A stretch of DNA of 64,000 nt. It comes from Hyphomicrobiales bacterium (GTDB taxonomy: Bacteria; Pseudomonadota; Alphaproteobacteria; Rhizobiales; Beijerinckiaceae). The notes beneath the pieces were generated by a model. The model made no database searches. It worked only from the letters and a program-made list of their open reading frames with translations, and was not told the origin of the DNA. The stretch lies in assembly GCA_017302635.1 (NCBI GenBank), contig JAFLCX010000001.1, positions 496,001 through 560,000 on the forward strand, read 5' to 3'. Of the stretch, positions 62,335-64,000 are shown one piece after another. The position numbers and the translations under genes are program-made. The first letter of the stretch is position 1; each line of letters opens with the position of its first letter.

Positions 62335-63069
62335 ATGCTTTCGCCTGATGAATTGACCCGTTTCGCCCGCCATATCGTGCTGCGCCATATCGGCGGGCCG
62401 GGCCAGCAACGCCTGCGCGCCGCGAAGGTGCTCGTGATCGGCGCGGGCGGATTGGGCTCACCCCTGCTGCTCTACCTCGCGGCGGCGGGTGTCGGCACAC
62501 TTGGAATTGTCGACGACGATGAGGTGTCGCTTTCGAACCTGCAAAGGCAGGTGATTCACACGACCGCAATGCTCGATCAACCCAAGGTCGTGAGTGCCGA
62601 ACGCACAGTTCTCGCGCTGGATCCGGCTGTGAAGGTTGTGGCGCATCCCGTCCGGCTTGATACCGGAAATGTAGCCGGACTAATTGCCGGCTATGACGTG
62701 GTCGCTGATGGCTCCGACAATTTCGACACGCGCTACACGCTCGCCGATGCCTGCGCGATCGCAAAAAAACCACTGGTGACGGCGGCGGTCAACGAGATGC
62801 ATGGCTCGCTGACGACCCTGCGGCCCTTTGAGACGCGCGCGGATGGATCGAAGAACCCCCATTATCGCGACCTTTACCCCGAGAAGCCTCCGGCGGGTAC
62901 GATCCCCACCTGTTCAGAAGCTGGTGTGCTCGGCGCGCTTTGCGGCGTGATGGGCTCGCTTCAGGCGATCGAGGTGATCCGGCAGATCACGCCGTTTGGC
63001 ACACCTCTCGTGGGTAAGATCCTGATGGTCGACGCGCTCGATATGCGCTTCGAGACTTTTCAGTATTAG
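62335..63069 (+). CDS. HesA/MoeB/ThiF-family adenylyltransferase
   Basis: An E1-like enzyme that adenylates the C-terminal Gly-Gly of a sulfur-carrier protein (MoaD or ThiS). The 244-residue chain has the ATP-site VLVIGAGGLGSPLLLYLA, the metal-contacting DDDEVSLSNLQRQVIH, the Asp in VVADGSDNFDTRY and the probable catalytic cysteine in GTIPTCSEAGVLG. The zinc C-x-x-C pairs of E. coli MoeB/ThiF are missing, which is common in alphaproteobacteria. Whether it serves molybdopterin or thiamine synthesis cannot be decided. The ATG at 62335 gives the family start LSPDELTRFARH; the earlier frame from 62221 is not supported. Confidence 0.88.
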   Translation: MLSPDELTRFARHIVLRHIGGPGQQRLRAAKVLVIGAGGLGSPLLLYLAAAGVGTLGIVDDDEVSLSNLQRQVIHTTAMLDQPKVVSAERTVLALDPAVKVVAHPVRLDTGNVAGLIAGYDVVADGSDNFDTRYTLADACAIAKKPLVTAAVNEMHGSLTTLRPFETRADGSKNPHYRDLYPEKPPAGTIPTCSEAGVLGALCGVMGSLQAIEVIRQITPFGTPLVGKILMVDALDMRFETFQY

Positions 63070-63075
63070 ACCCGA

Positions 63076-63447
63076 TTACCGGCGCTTTTTCCGGGGCGCT
63101 GGACTGCGTGCACCAGCCCAAGGGTCGATCGTGGCGCTGACTCGCCGACCGGTCGAGCGGCGAATGGCGACACCGGAATTGTCCTGCATCTGCGGCGCAA
63201 TCGCGCTGCGGCGGCGGCTCGGCACGCTGGCTTCTGGGTCAGCCCCACCCGTACCACCGGCGCGACGCCCGCCGCGTGCAGCCGGCCCGGGAGCTTGTCG
63301 CGCGAGGCATTCATTGTACTGGAACGGGTTCTGGATCGCCTCGCAATTCGTCGCAGCACTGGCCGATTGCGGCACAGAGATCACAGCAAGAAGAGCCGCG
63401 AGAAGCCCCGCGAACCCGCTTGTCGAAAATGCCGTGACGCGCCCCAT
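63076..63447 (-). CDS. Small secreted hypothetical protein
   Basis: A 123-residue protein with a signal peptide (MGRVTAFSTSGFAGLLAALLAVISVPQSASA core) and a short mature part: NCEAIQNPFQYNECLARQ with two cysteines likely in a disulphide, followed by a Gly/Arg/Pro-rich disordered tail ending in KKRR. The ATG at 63447 has GAGG nine bases ahead. No family recognised. It lies between two convergent or downstream genes and 20 bases from pheT on the same strand, so it may be read through from pheT. Confidence 0.6.
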   Translation of the reverse strand: MGRVTAFSTSGFAGLLAALLAVISVPQSASAATNCEAIQNPFQYNECLARQAPGPAARGGRRAGGTGGADPEASVPSRRRSAIAPQMQDNSGVAIRRSTGRRVSATIDPWAGARSPAPRKKRR

Positions 63448-63467
63448 ATTCCACAACCTCTTGTCAT

Positions 63468-64000
63468 TCAGGCGCGCAGAACCGCGCCAGTCTTCGCCTG
63501 CACTTCGCCGACGAGCTTGATCGAGAAAGCCTCGATCTCGGCATCGGTCAGGGTCTTTTCGCGCGGCTGAAGCGTGACAGCCACACCGAGCGAGACCTTG
63601 CCGGGCTCAATGCCCTTTCCGGAATACCGGTCAAAGATTGATACATCCGAAACCAGAGCCCGATCGACCCCCCGCGCGATCTTCATGATCGCCTCGGCCT
63701 CGACCTTCTGGTCGACAAGGAAGGCGAAATCACGACTGACAGGCTGGAAAGCCGAAAGCTCCAGCTTGGGCTTCGCCTTTGTGGGCTTCTTTTTCGGCGC
63801 GGGCAAGGCATCGAGGCTGATTTCGAACACCAGCACGCGCCCCTCTGCGCCGAGCGCTTCGGCCGCGCGCGGGTGCAACTCGCCGAAGCAACCGATGAGG
63901 TTGGGACCGAAGCCGAGGGTCGCCGAGCGGCCCGGATGCAGGAAGCTGGGCCCACCCGCTTTCACCTGCAAGCCGCCTGTGGGGATGTTGAGCGCGGCAA
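63468..64000 (-). CDS. pheT: Phenylalanine-tRNA ligase beta subunit, C-terminal part (gene starts beyond the window)
   Basis: The frame runs off the right edge, leaving about 176 C-terminal residues. They hold GGLQVKAGGPSFLHPGRSATLGF and the end of the catalytic-like domain, then, after a Lys-rich linker, the anticodon-binding FDX-ACB domain that begins FQPVSRDFAFLVDQ and ends with LTDAEIEAFSIKLVGEVQAKTGAVLR. These are the standard C-terminal blocks of PheT. The alpha subunit gene pheS should lie further to the right. Confidence 0.94.
   Translation of the reverse strand, partial: AALNIPTGGLQVKAGGPSFLHPGRSATLGFGPNLIGCFGELHPRAAEALGAEGRVLVFEISLDALPAPKKKPTKAKPKLELSAFQPVSRDFAFLVDQKVEAEAIMKIARGVDRALVSDVSIFDRYSGKGIEPGKVSLGVAVTLQPREKTLTDAEIEAFSIKLVGEVQAKTGAVLRA

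Noticed and set aside
1-64000. tRNA, rRNA, insertion sequence or integrase genes
   Set aside because: None seen by eye in intergenic regions; the AT-rich gene at 32560 has no flanking direct repeat or tRNA end that would mark an integration site.

Overview
The window reads as chromosomal core sequence of an alphaproteobacterium, most likely order Hyphomicrobiales (Rhizobiales). The grounds are the F0-only ATP synthase cluster with a second b-type subunit (atpI-B-E-F'-F), the ctaC-D-B-F-G-E-DUF983-SURF1-thrC block, a plant-type GshA, IalB-like and DUF1127 proteins, and a GC-rich codon style. A genus cannot be fixed from the sequence alone; a Beijerinckiaceae, Boseaceae or Methylobacteriaceae relative is a guess. 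No rRNA, tRNA, CRISPR array, insertion sequence or prophage was seen.

Layout. 1-3460: 3' end of smc, a sigma70-like promoter, the F0 operon and its terminator. 3501-9711: secreted dienelactone-hydrolase-like protein, then the leftward glycine cleavage operon gcvT-gcvH-gcvPA-gcvPB behind a promoter and a tandem glycine riboswitch, then a lipoprotein. 9781-18828: IalB-like protein, a long intergenic region with a FixK/FNR-type box, the aa3 oxidase structural and assembly genes, then thrC. 18835-28052: acetyltransferase, a large PAS-GGDEF-EAL protein, yqgE, a periplasmic DsbD-N-like protein, a peroxiredoxin, rnhA-thrB, an EamA transporter and ispH. 28326-34712: ubiA, rsmE, gshA, one AT-rich foreign-looking gene, a LysR regulator and a DUF1127 protein.

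34838-42555: EamA transporter, a 644-residue protein with four internal repeats carrying EF-hand-like loops, a DUF937 protein with an inserted calcium-type loop, MATE and Kef-type transporters, and a MAPEG protein. 42552-46904: an envelope operon (CysQ-like phosphatase, DUF4170, DUF374 acyltransferase, waaA, lpxK) and a DUF2093 gene. 46958-57444: xseA, purD, a probable fluoroacetate dehalogenase, patatin, tadA, an RluB with very long Arg/Asp-rich arms, rsmD, mutL and an SRPBCC protein. 57502-64000: typA, an orphan TAXI-type binding protein, argG, a MoeB/ThiF-like E1 enzyme, a small secreted protein and the 3' end of pheT.

How it works together. Two energy modules lie near each other: the proton channel of ATP synthase, and cytochrome c oxidase with its heme-O synthase, copper chaperone and SURF1. 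The gcv operon is glycine-sensing. Threonine biosynthesis (thrC, thrB), arginine biosynthesis (argG), glutathione synthesis (gshA), isoprenoid/ubiquinone synthesis (ispH, ubiA), and translation, tRNA and rRNA modification (tadA, rluB, rsmD, rsmE, typA, pheT) fill the remainder.

Most of the window is ordinary. The parts most worth a second look are the repeat protein at 35854-37788 with its upstream inverted repeat and DUF937 neighbour, the AT-rich gene at 32560-33264, the dehalogenase at 49841-50737 whose catalytic residues coincide in number with those of a characterised enzyme, and several regulatory structures: the FixK-type box, the ctaD/ctaB hairpins, the LysR box, and a terminator that buries a ribosome binding site at 57444.
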